A stretch of DNA of 64,000 bases from Halolamina litorea. GTDB taxonomy: Archaea > Halobacteriota > Halobacteria > Halobacteriales > Haloferacaceae. Position numbers and translations under genes: made by a program. Below the pieces are notes generated by a model. The model saw nothing but the letters and a program-made list of their open reading frames with translations, was not told the DNA's origin and searched no databases. The stretch lies in NCBI RefSeq assembly GCF_026616205.1, contig NZ_JANHGR010000002.1:186001-250000 (forward strand). Direction: 5' to 3'. Shown piece after piece: positions 44,975 through 52,928 of this stretch. Within the stretch, counting starts at the first letter, position 1. Every line of letters starts with the position of its first letter.

Positions 44975-45841
44975 ATGCCGACGATCTCTGAGAAACGCGT
45001 CTTCGACGACGCGGCGGCGCCGACGCCGGTGTTCGTCGCCGCCGAGCAGGGGCTGGTGGTCGCGCGGCTCTCGGCCGACGCCGTCGGGGAGTTCTCGCTC
45101 GAACGGCGCTGTACGGCCCGCGACCTCGCGCTCGGCCCGGAGGGAACGCTCGTGCTCGCCACCGACGAGGCGACGCTGGTCGCGTCCGACGCCGATCCGT
45201 CCCGATTCCACGAGACCGGGTTCGGCCCGGCGACGGCGGTCGGCGTCGTCGAGGGCCCTGATCGTGCCGTCGTCGCTGCGGACGAGAACGGCCTGCTCGC
45301 GCGACTCCCGCTCCCGGCGGGTGCCGGCCCCGACCCGACCGCGAGCGACTGGGAAGACCTCGCCACCGTCGACGACGTGCGAGCGATCGACGGTCGACTC
45401 GTCGCGGCCGGCGACGGCGTCCACCGTGTCACCGCTACGGGACCCGTCGACGCCGGCCTCGACGACGCACGGGACGTGGCCGCCCGCGGTGCCCCGCTGG
45501 CGGCAGTCGGCTCGGGCCTCTACGAACTCGGCAACGGCTGGATGCTCGCCCGCGAGGGCGTCCACGAGACGGTCGCGACCGACGGCGAACGCGCGAACGC
45601 CGTCGGCGAGGTCGGAACCGTCCTCGGCCGCCAGCACGGCGGCGGCGAGTGGGCCGAACTGGACCTCCCGACTGACGACCGGATCGTCGACTTCGCGTAC
45701 ACCGACGAGGCCGTCGTCGCCGCCACCGAGTCGGGATCGCTGCTCGCCGACGCCGGCGACGGCTGGCGCTCGCGCATGATCGGCGTCACGGGGGTTCGGG
45801 CCGCCGCGGCGGGGCCCGCGCCGACGCCGGACGCCGAGTAA
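44975..45841 (+). CDS. Beta-propeller protein (HVO_0234-like)
   Basis: A 288-residue acidic protein with repeated short blades: LVVARLSADAVGEF, TLVLATDEATLVASD, AVVAADENGLLARL, RLVAAGDGVHRV, EAVVAATESGSLLAD. The repeat pattern fits a seven-bladed propeller, and the family corresponds to what I recall as HVO_0234. No signal peptide is seen, so a cytoplasmic scaffold or binding role is likely. A CTTTTGC element at 44945-44951 lies about 27 bases before the ATG. Confidence 0.8.
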   Translation: MPTISEKRVFDDAAAPTPVFVAAEQGLVVARLSADAVGEFSLERRCTARDLALGPEGTLVLATDEATLVASDADPSRFHETGFGPATAVGVVEGPDRAVVAADENGLLARLPLPAGAGPDPTASDWEDLATVDDVRAIDGRLVAAGDGVHRVTATGPVDAGLDDARDVAARGAPLAAVGSGLYELGNGWMLAREGVHETVATDGERANAVGEVGTVLGRQHGGGEWAELDLPTDDRIVDFAYTDEAVVAATESGSLLADAGDGWRSRMIGVTGVRAAAAGPAPTPDAE

Positions 45842-45902
45842 AACTCGGCCGCTATCGGGGCCAACGGAAACGTGTTTACCGGCGCGGGCGCGAGCCACCT
45901 CC

Positions 45903-46769
45903 ATGATACTCCCGGGCTCGCACTCCCAGTCGCTGGCGGCACGACTGGCGGAGGCGACCGACCACGCGCTCGCGAGGGTGAGCTACGACCAGTTCCCCGA
46001 CGGGGAGCGCTGCACCGCGCTCTCGGAGGCCGACGCCGAGGCGCTGACCGACGAGCCGGCGGTCGTCGTCGGCTCGACGCTCACCGCCGACGCCCACCTC
46101 GAACTGCTCCAACTCCAGGACGCCGCCCGCGAGGCCGGCGCGAGCGAGGTGATCACGGTCCTGCCCTACATGGGCTACGGCCGACAGGACCGTGCGTTCA
46201 AGCCCGGCCAGCCGGTCTCGGCCCGGGCGGTCGCCCGCGCGCTCTCGCCGGGCACCGACCGCGTGGTCCTCGTCTCGCCCCACGAGCCCGACGTGGCGGA
46301 GTTCTTCGACGCCCCCTGCGAGGTCGTCGAGGGAGCGCCCAGACTCGCCGAGCCGCTCCCGGAGGACCTCGACGACCCGGTCTTCGTCGCGCCAGACGAC
46401 GGCGCCGTCGAGATCGCCGAGTCCGCCCGCGACGCCTACGGCCGCGGCGACGCCGACTACTTCGAGAAGGTACGGGACTACGACACCGGCGAGGTGACGG
46501 TCTCCCCCGGCAACGCCGACGTGGCCGACCGCGATGTGGTGCTCGTCGACGACATCGTCGCCACCGGCTCGACGATGAGCGAGGCGATCGCCGCGCTCCA
46601 CGACCGCGAGGTCGGCCGCGTGTTCGTCGTCTGTGTCCACCCGATGCTGGTCGGCAACGCCCGAACCAAACTGGAGCAGGCCGGCCTCGCCGGCATCTGG
46701 GGCACCGACACGGTCGAACGCGACGTGTCGGCGATCTCGGTCGCGCCCGTCCTCACGGACCTGATCTGA
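45903..46769 (+). CDS. prs: Ribose-phosphate pyrophosphokinase (PRPP synthetase)
   Basis: Makes PRPP from ribose 5-phosphate and ATP for nucleotide, histidine and tryptophan synthesis. It has 288 residues, the short archaeal type. The FPDGE motif near residue 33, LPYMGYGRQDRAF (catalytic loop), and the PRPP-binding VVLVDDIVATGSTM near residue 215 are present. A GTTTACC element about 27 bases upstream supports the ATG at 45903. The UDG gene starts on the base after its stop, so the two form an operon. Confidence 0.95.
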   Translation: MILPGSHSQSLAARLAEATDHALARVSYDQFPDGERCTALSEADAEALTDEPAVVVGSTLTADAHLELLQLQDAAREAGASEVITVLPYMGYGRQDRAFKPGQPVSARAVARALSPGTDRVVLVSPHEPDVAEFFDAPCEVVEGAPRLAEPLPEDLDDPVFVAPDDGAVEIAESARDAYGRGDADYFEKVRDYDTGEVTVSPGNADVADRDVVLVDDIVATGSTMSEAIAALHDREVGRVFVVCVHPMLVGNARTKLEQAGLAGIWGTDTVERDVSAISVAPVLTDLI

Positions 46770-47495
46770 ATGCCTGCCGACGGCGGCGATGGCGACGACG
46801 ACGCCGCGAACCCCGACGACCCCGAGTTCCCGGACCCCGACTCGGCGCTCGTCCTCGAACCGAACTGCGAGCGCTGCCCGGCGCTCGTCGAGTGTCGGAA
46901 CCGGATCGCGTGGGGGAACGGCCCTTCTGACGCGGACGTGCTCGTCGTCGGCGAGGCACCCGGTGCGGGGACGCCCGACGCGGAGTCGGGTGAACCCGAC
47001 GCCGGCCGACCGTCGCCGGCGTCCGACGCCTGGCGTGGCGGGAACTGGACCGGCCTCGCCTACACGGCCAGCCACTCCGGCCGCCGCATCCGCGAGACGA
47101 TGGCCGCCGTGGGCCGCGAAGACGCGTTCTACACGAACGCCGTGAAGTGCTTCCCAGCCGACCTCGAGGACCCCTCGACCAACCGCGAACCGACCGCGGC
47201 GGAGCGCGAGAACTGCCGTGACCACCTCCGTGCCGAGATCGAGCACATCGAACCGGACGCCGTCGTCGCTACCGGGAAACACGCCACAGCGTCGATGCTC
47301 GCCTTCGAGGACCGGTCGCTCGACGGCTTCGTGGACGGCGTCTTGGAGCCGATCCGGATCGATTCGCTCGACCTGACGCTCGTGCCGGTCCTCCATCCGG
47401 CCTACCGGGACGTGTGGCTCTCGCGACTGGGCTACGACCGCGAGGCGTACCTCGACGACCTCCGGGCGGTCCTCGACGCGGCCGTCGACGGCTAG
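46770..47495 (+). CDS. Uracil-DNA glycosylase, iron-sulfur (family 4/5) type
   Basis: Removes uracil from DNA, countering cytosine deamination. It has 241 residues. The four likely [4Fe-4S] cysteines are C33 and C36 (CERC), the one in NAVKCFP and the one in ERENC. The water-activating region is GEAPGAG and the second motif LHPAYRDVW. An acidic N-terminal extension of 30 residues precedes the domain. Asp follows GEAPGAGTP rather than Glu as in many family 4 enzymes, so assignment between families 4 and 5 is left open. It is co-transcribed with prs. Confidence 0.9.
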   Translation: MPADGGDGDDDAANPDDPEFPDPDSALVLEPNCERCPALVECRNRIAWGNGPSDADVLVVGEAPGAGTPDAESGEPDAGRPSPASDAWRGGNWTGLAYTASHSGRRIRETMAAVGREDAFYTNAVKCFPADLEDPSTNREPTAAERENCRDHLRAEIEHIEPDAVVATGKHATASMLAFEDRSLDGFVDGVLEPIRIDSLDLTLVPVLHPAYRDVWLSRLGYDREAYLDDLRAVLDAAVDG

Positions 47496-47534
47496 GCCCC
47501 CATCTTCATGGCCCGACGGGCCCAACCGCCGCGT

Positions 47535-47957
47535 ATGGCCGAAGACTGCGTGTTCTGTGGTATCGTGACCGGCGACATCCCCGGTCGGATCGTCAAGGAG
47601 ACCGACCACGCCATCGCCTTCCTCGACGCCAACCCGCTCGCGGCGGGTCACACCCTCGTGATCCCCAAGCGCCACTACGCCCGACTCAACGACGTACCCG
47701 GCGACGAGGCCGCGGAACTGTTCGGCGCGGTCCACGAACTCGCCGCTACGATCGAGGACGCCACCGACGCCGACGCGGTCTCGATCGGCATCAACGACGG
47801 CGAGGCCGCCGGACAGGAGGTCCCCCACACGCACGTCCACCTCGTCCCGCGCTTCGAGGGCGACGGCGGCGGCCCGTTCCACGCGATTAACCCCCAAAAC
47901 GACCAGCCGACCGACGACGAACTCGACGCGGTCGCCGACGCGATCCGCGACGCCTGA
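47535..47957 (+). CDS. HIT family nucleotide hydrolase/transferase
   Basis: A 140-residue histidine-triad protein. The zinc-site start is DCVFCGIV, and the HIT motif is HTHVHLVPR near residue 98. Hint-type members hydrolyse AMP-lysine or related nucleotide conjugates; the substrate here is unknown. The ATG at 47535 is preferred to an in-frame ATG nine codons earlier because the family starts at this CxxC region. It follows the UDG gene by 39 bases. Confidence 0.92.
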   Translation: MAEDCVFCGIVTGDIPGRIVKETDHAIAFLDANPLAAGHTLVIPKRHYARLNDVPGDEAAELFGAVHELAATIEDATDADAVSIGINDGEAAGQEVPHTHVHLVPRFEGDGGGPFHAINPQNDQPTDDELDAVADAIRDA

Positions 47958-48017
47958 CCGACTTCGATTCACCGATCGACACAGAGTTTTTCACTCGAAG
48001 CGAGAGAAACCAACCGC

Positions 48018-48800
48018 ATGCCAGTCACGACTGTGGCGTTCGTCGGCGCGACCGGCGGCGCGGGGACGACCCGGAGCTGTCTCGAACTCGCTACCGTGCT
48101 CGCCGCCGCCGGCGACGACGTGGCCGTCATCGACGCAGCCTACGACACGCAGGGGATCGCCCGCCACCTCTCGGGGCGGCTCGAGCCCGATGCCACCGCG
48201 CTCACGACCGACGCCGTCGACGAACCGCTCGCCGCAGGGCTCGTCGACTACGACCCCGATCCCGACCGCGCCGCGCTCGATCTGGAGGACCTTCCCGAAT
48301 CGGGCCGGGTCGCGTGTCTCCCTGCACGAGCACCGTTCGAGCGCCTCGCCCGCGCGAAGACCTCCGAGGCCGCACAGGCCCTCGAACGCCGGATCGACGA
48401 GGCGGCGGGGGAGTTCGACCGCGTACTGATCGATACGCCGCCGCTCGGGTCGAACCCCGCGGTCGCCGCCGTCACGACCGCCGAGCGGGTGGCCGTCGTC
48501 ACTCCGGCGACGGAGCGCGGCGTCGACGCCGCACAGATGACCCGCGGTCGGCTGCAGGACGTGGGAACGAGCGCTGATGCCGTCGTCGCCGTCGACCGGG
48601 CGGGCGAGGTAGCGATCCCCGAAAGCGACGCCGACGCCGTGATCCTGCGGTTCGACGCGGAGGCTCCGGCAGCCCTCGAAACCGACGCGGGGGCCGAGGC
48701 GCTCGCGAGGGTCGCCGACGCCGTCCTCGACCGTGAGCTAGACCTGCCGCTCGCCGAGGTCGGGATCGTCGAAACGGTCACCTCGCTCGGCGACCGTTAG
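48018..48800 (+). CDS. ParA/MinD-like protein with lysine-less P-loop
   Basis: A 260-residue protein with the SIMIBI (ParA/MinD) fold: N-terminal strand and P-loop-like FVGATGGAGTTRS, DVAVIDAAYDTQG (switch I area) and RVLIDTPPLGSNP (Walker B). The P-loop has Thr12 and Thr17 where MinD has the two lysines (KGGxGKT), so normal ATP hydrolysis is doubtful. The fold and switch DTPP are otherwise kept. A GTTTTTCAC element lies about 28 bases upstream of the ATG. It lies one gene away from TFB and two from an intact MinD-like ATPase. Confidence 0.85.
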   Translation: MPVTTVAFVGATGGAGTTRSCLELATVLAAAGDDVAVIDAAYDTQGIARHLSGRLEPDATALTTDAVDEPLAAGLVDYDPDPDRAALDLEDLPESGRVACLPARAPFERLARAKTSEAAQALERRIDEAAGEFDRVLIDTPPLGSNPAVAAVTTAERVAVVTPATERGVDAAQMTRGRLQDVGTSADAVVAVDRAGEVAIPESDADAVILRFDAEAPAALETDAGAEALARVADAVLDRELDLPLAEVGIVETVTSLGDR

Positions 48801-49297
48801 AAGAACTCGTCGGCGTCGCCGATGGCGTCCGACAGTGGGTCGGCCCCGCCCGCCGGGCTTCCCACGTCGGCGACGGCGGCCGACAGTCCCGGGTCGGCGT
48901 CGTGGCTCTCGATGTAGCTCCCGAGCGCGAACTCCGCCTCGGTCGCGCCCGTCAGTTCCAGCGCGTCTGCCCGCGGGAGGTCGCCGGCCTGCCAGTCCCG
49001 AACGATCTCACGGGCCATCGGCGAGAGCGGCGTCACGCCAGAGACCCCACAGCGGTGCAGCGCCTTCGCGGCCGTGACGGGCGCGATCCCGGCCTCGCGG
49101 GCGCTCTCGCCCACGCTCGTCCCCGCCGCGTGGGTCTCGACGACCGTCGCCGCCGCCTCGGGCGTACAGGGAAGCGCGTCGACGTGGCTTCGCAACCGCT
49201 CGACGAGGTCGGCACCCGTCTCGTCGACGGCGGCGACGCCGCGGGCCTCCTGTTCGGCGGTCACCTCGATCCCGGCGGCGATCTCCGAGAGCGTCAT
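48797..49297 (-). CDS. Haloarchaeal helix-turn-helix-like protein, unknown function
   Basis: A 166-residue protein. The middle part (VGESAREAGIAPVTAAKALHRCG, cited as ESAREAGIAPVTAAKAL) resembles a helix-turn-helix, and a second helical module (LPRADALELTGATEAEFALG) follows. The C-terminus is acidic. There is no other motif. The start at 49295-49297 has a minus-strand CTTAAAC element about 28 bases upstream. It is divergent from TFB with a 25-bp palindrome between, and its stop overlaps the stop of the ParA-like gene by four bases. Confidence 0.75.
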   Translation of the reverse strand: MTLSEIAAGIEVTAEQEARGVAAVDETGADLVERLRSHVDALPCTPEAAATVVETHAAGTSVGESAREAGIAPVTAAKALHRCGVSGVTPLSPMAREIVRDWQAGDLPRADALELTGATEAEFALGSYIESHDADPGLSAAVADVGSPAGGADPLSDAIGDADEFF

Positions 49298-49368
49298 ACA
49301 CGACGGTTCTTTCTGGGATAGTTTAAGACTTTTCTCCGCTGAATCATCTTCGGAAGCGATTCGGTGTG

Positions 49369-49393
49369 GAACGTACCGGTTACCGGTACGTTC
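49369..49393. promoter_or_regulatory. 25-bp perfect palindrome between a hypothetical gene and TFB
   Basis: GAACGTACCGGT (49369-49380) and ACCGGTACGTTC (49382-49393) are exact inverted copies around one central base. The minus-strand TATA-like element of the left gene (centre about 49325) and the plus-strand TTTATGTA of TFB (49435-49442) are each about 55 bases away, so the palindrome is centred between the two divergent promoters. This is too far upstream to block RNA polymerase directly and better suits an activator or a looping regulator. Confidence 0.75.
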
Positions 49394-49434
49394 GACCGAC
49401 GGGATCGGGGTCGGAACTTCGGGAACCACCCGGG

Positions 49435-49442
49435 TTTATGTA
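49435..49442 (+). promoter_or_regulatory. TFB promoter TATA element
   Basis: TTTATGTA (49435-49442) is the strongest TATA-like match in this GC-rich region. Its centre is about 29 bases before the TFB ATG at 49467, which predicts a leaderless message and sets the start against a long upstream in-frame extension. Confidence 0.65.
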
Positions 49443-49466
49443 TCCGATCGGGACCGAGTTCCGAGT

Positions 49467-50321
49467 ATGAGCACGACCCGCTCCACGGGCTGCCCCGAGT
49501 GTGACGGCCGACTGACCGCCGACGGCGACGAGACCGTCTGTTCGAGCTGCGGGCTGATCGTCTCCACCGACCGACTCGACCGCGGCCCCGAGTGGCGGAG
49601 CTTCGACGACGACGACCGCAACCCCGCGCGCTGTGGCGCGCCGTTGACTCGTTCCCGACACGACCGCGGGCTCTCGACGGAGATCGGCCGCAGCGGCCGT
49701 GGCAAGAGCCGCAAGTGGTCGCGCCTGCGCCGTCAGCACCGGCGCACCCAGATCCGATCGAAGCGCGAGCGTAACCAAGTGTACGGCTTCACCGAGATCC
49801 GCCGGCTGATGGGCGCGCTCTCGCTTCCCGACCGTATCCGCGACCAGTCGTGTGCGCTGTTCAAGTCCGCACAGGGTGAGGACCTGCTGCGCGGCCGCTC
49901 GATCGAGGGCTTCGCCAGCGCCGCGGTGTACGCCGCCTGCCGGGTCGCGGGCATCTCGCGCACGACCGCGGAGATCGTCGACGCCGCGAAGGCGACCGCC
50001 GACGAGCACCAAGCCGCCTACGACGCGCTGAACCGCGAACTCGGCCTGCCCGTCGCCGCCGCGGACCCGGCGGAGTTCCTCGCACGGTTCGTCAGCGAAC
50101 TCGACCTCGGGCAGGCGGTCCGCCGGCGCGCCCGCGACCTGGCCGAGGAGGCGGTCGAGTCGGGCCACGCCAACGGACGCAACCCCGGCGGCGTCGCTGC
50201 GGGCGCGCTCTATCTGGCGGCCAAACAGGAGGGGACGGCGGTCACACAGGACGAGGCTGCTGCGGTCGCCGACGTGACCGCGGTGACGGTTCGGACGACG
50301 TATCAGGCGCTGCGGGACTGA
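49467..50321 (+). CDS. tfb: Transcription initiation factor TFB
   Basis: A 284-residue archaeal TFIIB homologue that bridges TBP/TATA and RNA polymerase. The N-terminal zinc ribbon is CPEC...CSSC (residues 9-29). The B-reader/linker region includes EWRSFDDDDRN, and two cyclin-like repeats follow from RRLMGALSLPD and from FLARFVSELDL. It is somewhat shorter than common TFBs (about 320). Haloarchaea keep several TFBs with different promoter sets; which one this is cannot be told. It is tail-to-tail with the MinD-like gene, overlapping by 19 bases. Confidence 0.95.
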   Translation: MSTTRSTGCPECDGRLTADGDETVCSSCGLIVSTDRLDRGPEWRSFDDDDRNPARCGAPLTRSRHDRGLSTEIGRSGRGKSRKWSRLRRQHRRTQIRSKRERNQVYGFTEIRRLMGALSLPDRIRDQSCALFKSAQGEDLLRGRSIEGFASAAVYAACRVAGISRTTAEIVDAAKATADEHQAAYDALNRELGLPVAAADPAEFLARFVSELDLGQAVRRRARDLAEEAVESGHANGRNPGGVAAGALYLAAKQEGTAVTQDEAAAVADVTAVTVRTTYQALRD

Positions 50322-50983
50322 CGACTCCCTTCGCCGCGTTCGACCCGAGCCGCCACCGCTCGGAACGCCGCCGCCGACTCGCTGTCCGGCGCGGCGTCGA
50401 CGACCGGTTGCTCCTCGGTCACGGACCGCCCCACGCGCGGGTCCGCTGGTACCGATTCGACAGGCGCCCCGAGTGCGGACCTGACGGTCGGGATCGGTGG
50501 ATCGTCGACCACTCGATTCAGTGTGACTCCTGCCAGCGGCGCGTCGAGTTCCCGGGCCAACCCCCGAGTCCGGAGCGCGTCGGCCAGTGCGAACGGCTCC
50601 GGTGCGGTGACGATCACGGCGACGTCGGCGACCGCCAGCGGGACACCCACGTCCGCTCGCAGTCCCGCCGGGCAGTCGATCACGACGGTTCCGTGATCCA
50701 GTTCGACCGGCGCGAGCGCCGTTCCAAGCGCCGAGACATCGGCCGCACGGGCGCCGGCCAGCGAGCGACCACAGGGGAGAAGGGTGACCGGCCCGCCGCG
50801 GACGGCCTCGCGGGGGTCGGCGCGCCCGGCGAGGACGTCGTGTAGCGTCGGCCCTGTCCCGGCCGGGAGGTTCGCCATCGAGAGGTCGCCGTCGACGACG
50901 GCGGCGTCGAGTACGGCCGCGAGGTTGTAGGCGACAGTCGACTTCCCGACGCCGCCTTTCCCCCCGGCGACGGCGACGATCAC
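50303..50983 (-). CDS. MinD/ParA-like ATPase
   Basis: A 226-residue ATPase with an intact deviant Walker A GGKGGVGKST (K9 and K14), VVDGDLSMANLP (switch I) and VIDCPAGL (Walker B). It has no amphipathic membrane-targeting helix at the C-terminus, which is Ser/Arg-rich instead. It starts with GTG overlapping the stop of the upstream 239-residue gene (GTGA), so it is the last gene of a coupled operon. It corresponds by neighbourhood to one of the several MinD paralogues of haloarchaea, some of which place polar machinery. Its own cargo is unknown. Confidence 0.9.
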   Translation of the reverse strand: MIVAVAGGKGGVGKSTVAYNLAAVLDAAVVDGDLSMANLPAGTGPTLHDVLAGRADPREAVRGGPVTLLPCGRSLAGARAADVSALGTALAPVELDHGTVVIDCPAGLRADVGVPLAVADVAVIVTAPEPFALADALRTRGLARELDAPLAGVTLNRVVDDPPIPTVRSALGAPVESVPADPRVGRSVTEEQPVVDAAPDSESAAAFRAVAARVERGEGSRQSRSA

Positions 50984-51699
50984 GACAGCCTCGCGAGCGC
51001 CTCGGTCGGCGGCGTCGCCGCGTCGGCGCGATCAGCCAGCCGTTCGGCGGCCGCCGCGATCGCGCGGAGTACCCGGGCGTCCGCATGGAGGCCGGCAGCG
51101 AGCGACTCGACGCCCGTGAGTCCGCCACTCGCTTCGAGCAGGGACGCCGCGGCTGGGACGCCGACGGCGCCGAGCGCTTCCGCCGTCTCGACTCGCTCCC
51201 GGTACACCGAGAGTGGGTTGGCCTCTTCCGGAATCGCCGGAGTAGGGCCGTCCGCAGCGCCCCCCGGCGGCGTGGTTCGAGTGGCGGCGGTCGTGTCGTT
51301 GGTGCCGGTCTTGTCGGTCGTGTCGGGTCCGTCGGATTCGCCACCGCTTCTCAGTACGTCGCTCGGTGGTCGGTGATCGCCGAGGGATCTGGCCGCGTCC
51401 GTCGCCGTCGCGCTCGCCCCGTCTCCCGGGGCGCCGATCGCTTCGAGCGAAACCGGTGGTGTCGCCGCCGGTGCGGGGCAGGCGTAGCCGAGCGCGGTTG
51501 TCCCCCCGGCTGGAACGACCGTGGTCACCTCCTCACGCTCCCAGCCGGCCTCCGGTACGCCGTGTCGACGTGGTGGCAGTACGGGGCCGTCGAGTCGGTT
51601 CGCCAGACGCACTCGCCGGTCGCTCGCCCGCTCGTTACGGAGCTGGACCGTCACGAGGGTCACCCCCGCCGTGGCGGTTTGTGTCCAGTCGAGATCCAT
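50980..51699 (-). CDS. Unknown protein in the MinD operon
   Basis: A 239-residue protein. The N-terminal ~90 residues look like a beta-sandwich domain (VTLVTVQLRNERASDRRVRLANRL, cited as VTVQLRNERASDRRVRL). A low-complexity Thr/Gly/Pro-rich linker (about 115-155) follows, then a helical C-terminal part (NPLSVYRERVETAEALGAVG...RAIAAAAERLADRAD). There is no enzyme motif. The start MDLDWTQT at 51697-51699 is the best ATG. Its end overlaps the MinD-like gene, so a physical or regulatory link with that ATPase is likely. Confidence 0.75.
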   Translation of the reverse strand: MDLDWTQTATAGVTLVTVQLRNERASDRRVRLANRLDGPVLPPRRHGVPEAGWEREEVTTVVPAGGTTALGYACPAPAATPPVSLEAIGAPGDGASATATDAARSLGDHRPPSDVLRSGGESDGPDTTDKTGTNDTTAATRTTPPGGAADGPTPAIPEEANPLSVYRERVETAEALGAVGVPAAASLLEASGGLTGVESLAAGLHADARVLRAIAAAAERLADRADAATPPTEALARLS

Positions 51700-51736
51700 C
51701 TCCGGGTGTGGTGCGCCCTCCGCCAAAAGAGGTGGC

Positions 51737-52564
51737 TCACACCAGTACGACGGGATCGTCCAGTGCCGCCACAGCCGCCTCGACGTCGCCGTCGAACCGT
51801 CCGGTGGCGTCGACGACCGGCGCCCGGAGGTCCGCGACCCGCGCGGCCGCCAGTGCCGCCGTGATCGGGTCGCCGTCGACTCCGAGTGGGTCGAGCGAGA
51901 GCGAGGCCGATCCGGGGACGGCCTCGACGGCGGCCGCGAACCGTTCGCTGACGGCAGTCGCCAGCGCCCGCCGGGCGTCCCGCCGGCGGTTCGCAACCCG
52001 GTCCTGTAGCCGCAGTCGCCGCTCGCGGGCCGCGCGGGCGTCGCGTGCTCGCCGCCGGGCGGCGTCGTGGGCCTGTTCGGCGGCGATCCGCTCGGTCTCG
52101 GCTTCCGAAAGTTGGCGCGTGGCGTCGTCGAGTGCGGCCGCTGCCTCGGCGGTGTCAGCGCCCAACTCCCGGCGGCTCTCCAGTCGACCCCGTGCGGCCG
52201 CGACACGCTCTCGCAGCCGGTCAACTTCGGTGCCGGCGTCGGCGAGTCGTCGCCGCGACGCCGCCGTGTCGACCGTCTCGACACGAACACGCTGCAGGTC
52301 CCGTTGGGCTGTTGCGAGTGCGCGCTCGGCCGGTGGGTGGTGGCCCCGCGAGCGTGCGGCGTCGACGATCCGATCGAGTGCCGGCGTGCCGTCGTCGGGC
52401 CGACGAAGCGACTCCCACCACCGGCGCGGTTCGGGACAGTCGACCGTGAGCGCCGGGTGGTCCCCCGTAACCGCCATCTCCACCGCGTCGGGACCGATCG
52501 GTTGGTCCCGTAGGTCCGCCCCCTGCCCCTCGGCGAGGACGGTCCCGTCGTAAACGATCCGCAT
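51737..52564 (-). CDS. Coiled-coil protein in the MinD operon, unknown function
   Basis: A 275-residue protein with a long helical, Arg/Ala/Glu-rich coiled coil (about residues 75-215) between a short beta-rich N-terminus (MRIVYDGTVLAEGQG) and a C-terminal globular part (DLRAPVVDATGRFDGDVEAAV). There is no catalytic motif. Its ATG shares one base with the stop of the upstream 112-residue gene (TGATG), showing coupling. A coiled coil next to a MinD-like ATPase recalls MinE-like or scaffold partners, but there is no sequence evidence for that. Confidence 0.78.
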   Translation of the reverse strand: MRIVYDGTVLAEGQGADLRDQPIGPDAVEMAVTGDHPALTVDCPEPRRWWESLRRPDDGTPALDRIVDAARSRGHHPPAERALATAQRDLQRVRVETVDTAASRRRLADAGTEVDRLRERVAAARGRLESRRELGADTAEAAAALDDATRQLSEAETERIAAEQAHDAARRRARDARAARERRLRLQDRVANRRRDARRALATAVSERFAAAVEAVPGSASLSLDPLGVDGDPITAALAAARVADLRAPVVDATGRFDGDVEAAVAALDDPVVLV

Positions 52565-52902
52565 CAGAGCTCCCGACTCTGCATCGCCGCTGGCTCGGGG
52601 TGGTCGGTCCCGGCGGCGAACTTCGTGTAGGGGGTGCTCGGCTGGTCGCGGTCCTCGTAGGCTTCCGCGGCTGCTCGGACCGAGTCGGGGACTGCGGCGT
52701 ACTCGTTGAGTGGGGCGGTCCGTTCTACCTGCACGTCGTCGCCGTGTTTCTCCCGCAGGCGCAACGCCAGAAACGCCCCGAACTCGGTTTCGGCCAGCAG
52801 CGCGGCCCGGCCGAACCGGCGTACGACGGCCGTCTCGTGGCTCCGACAGACGTTCCGCAGGCTCGTCCGTGCCTCACGGGAGTAGGTCGCGACCAGCAGC
52901 AT
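52564..52902 (-). CDS. First gene of the MinD operon, unknown 112-residue protein
   Basis: A 112-residue protein starting MLLVATYSREARTSLRNVCR, with a compact helical pattern (FGRAALLAETEFGAFLALRLREKHG cited as GRAALLAETEFGAFLAL). There is no known motif. The start at 52900-52902 is well supported: a minus-strand TTAATTTT element (52926-52933) lies about 27 bases upstream, overlapping the end of the previous gene. This places the operon promoter here and sets the order 112-residue protein, coiled-coil protein, 239-residue protein, MinD-like ATPase. Confidence 0.8.
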   Translation of the reverse strand: MLLVATYSREARTSLRNVCRSHETAVVRRFGRAALLAETEFGAFLALRLREKHGDDVQVERTAPLNEYAAVPDSVRAAAEAYEDRDQPSTPYTKFAAGTDHPEPAAMQSREL

Positions 52903-52928
52903 TTGGTTGCTGCTGAGTGCTGAGAAAA

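Noticed and set aside
45876-47972. A 698-codon minus-strand open frame
   Set aside because: It is antisense to prs, UDG and HIT genes, all with catalytic motifs; the Val/Gly/Asp-rich product is a codon-bias artefact.
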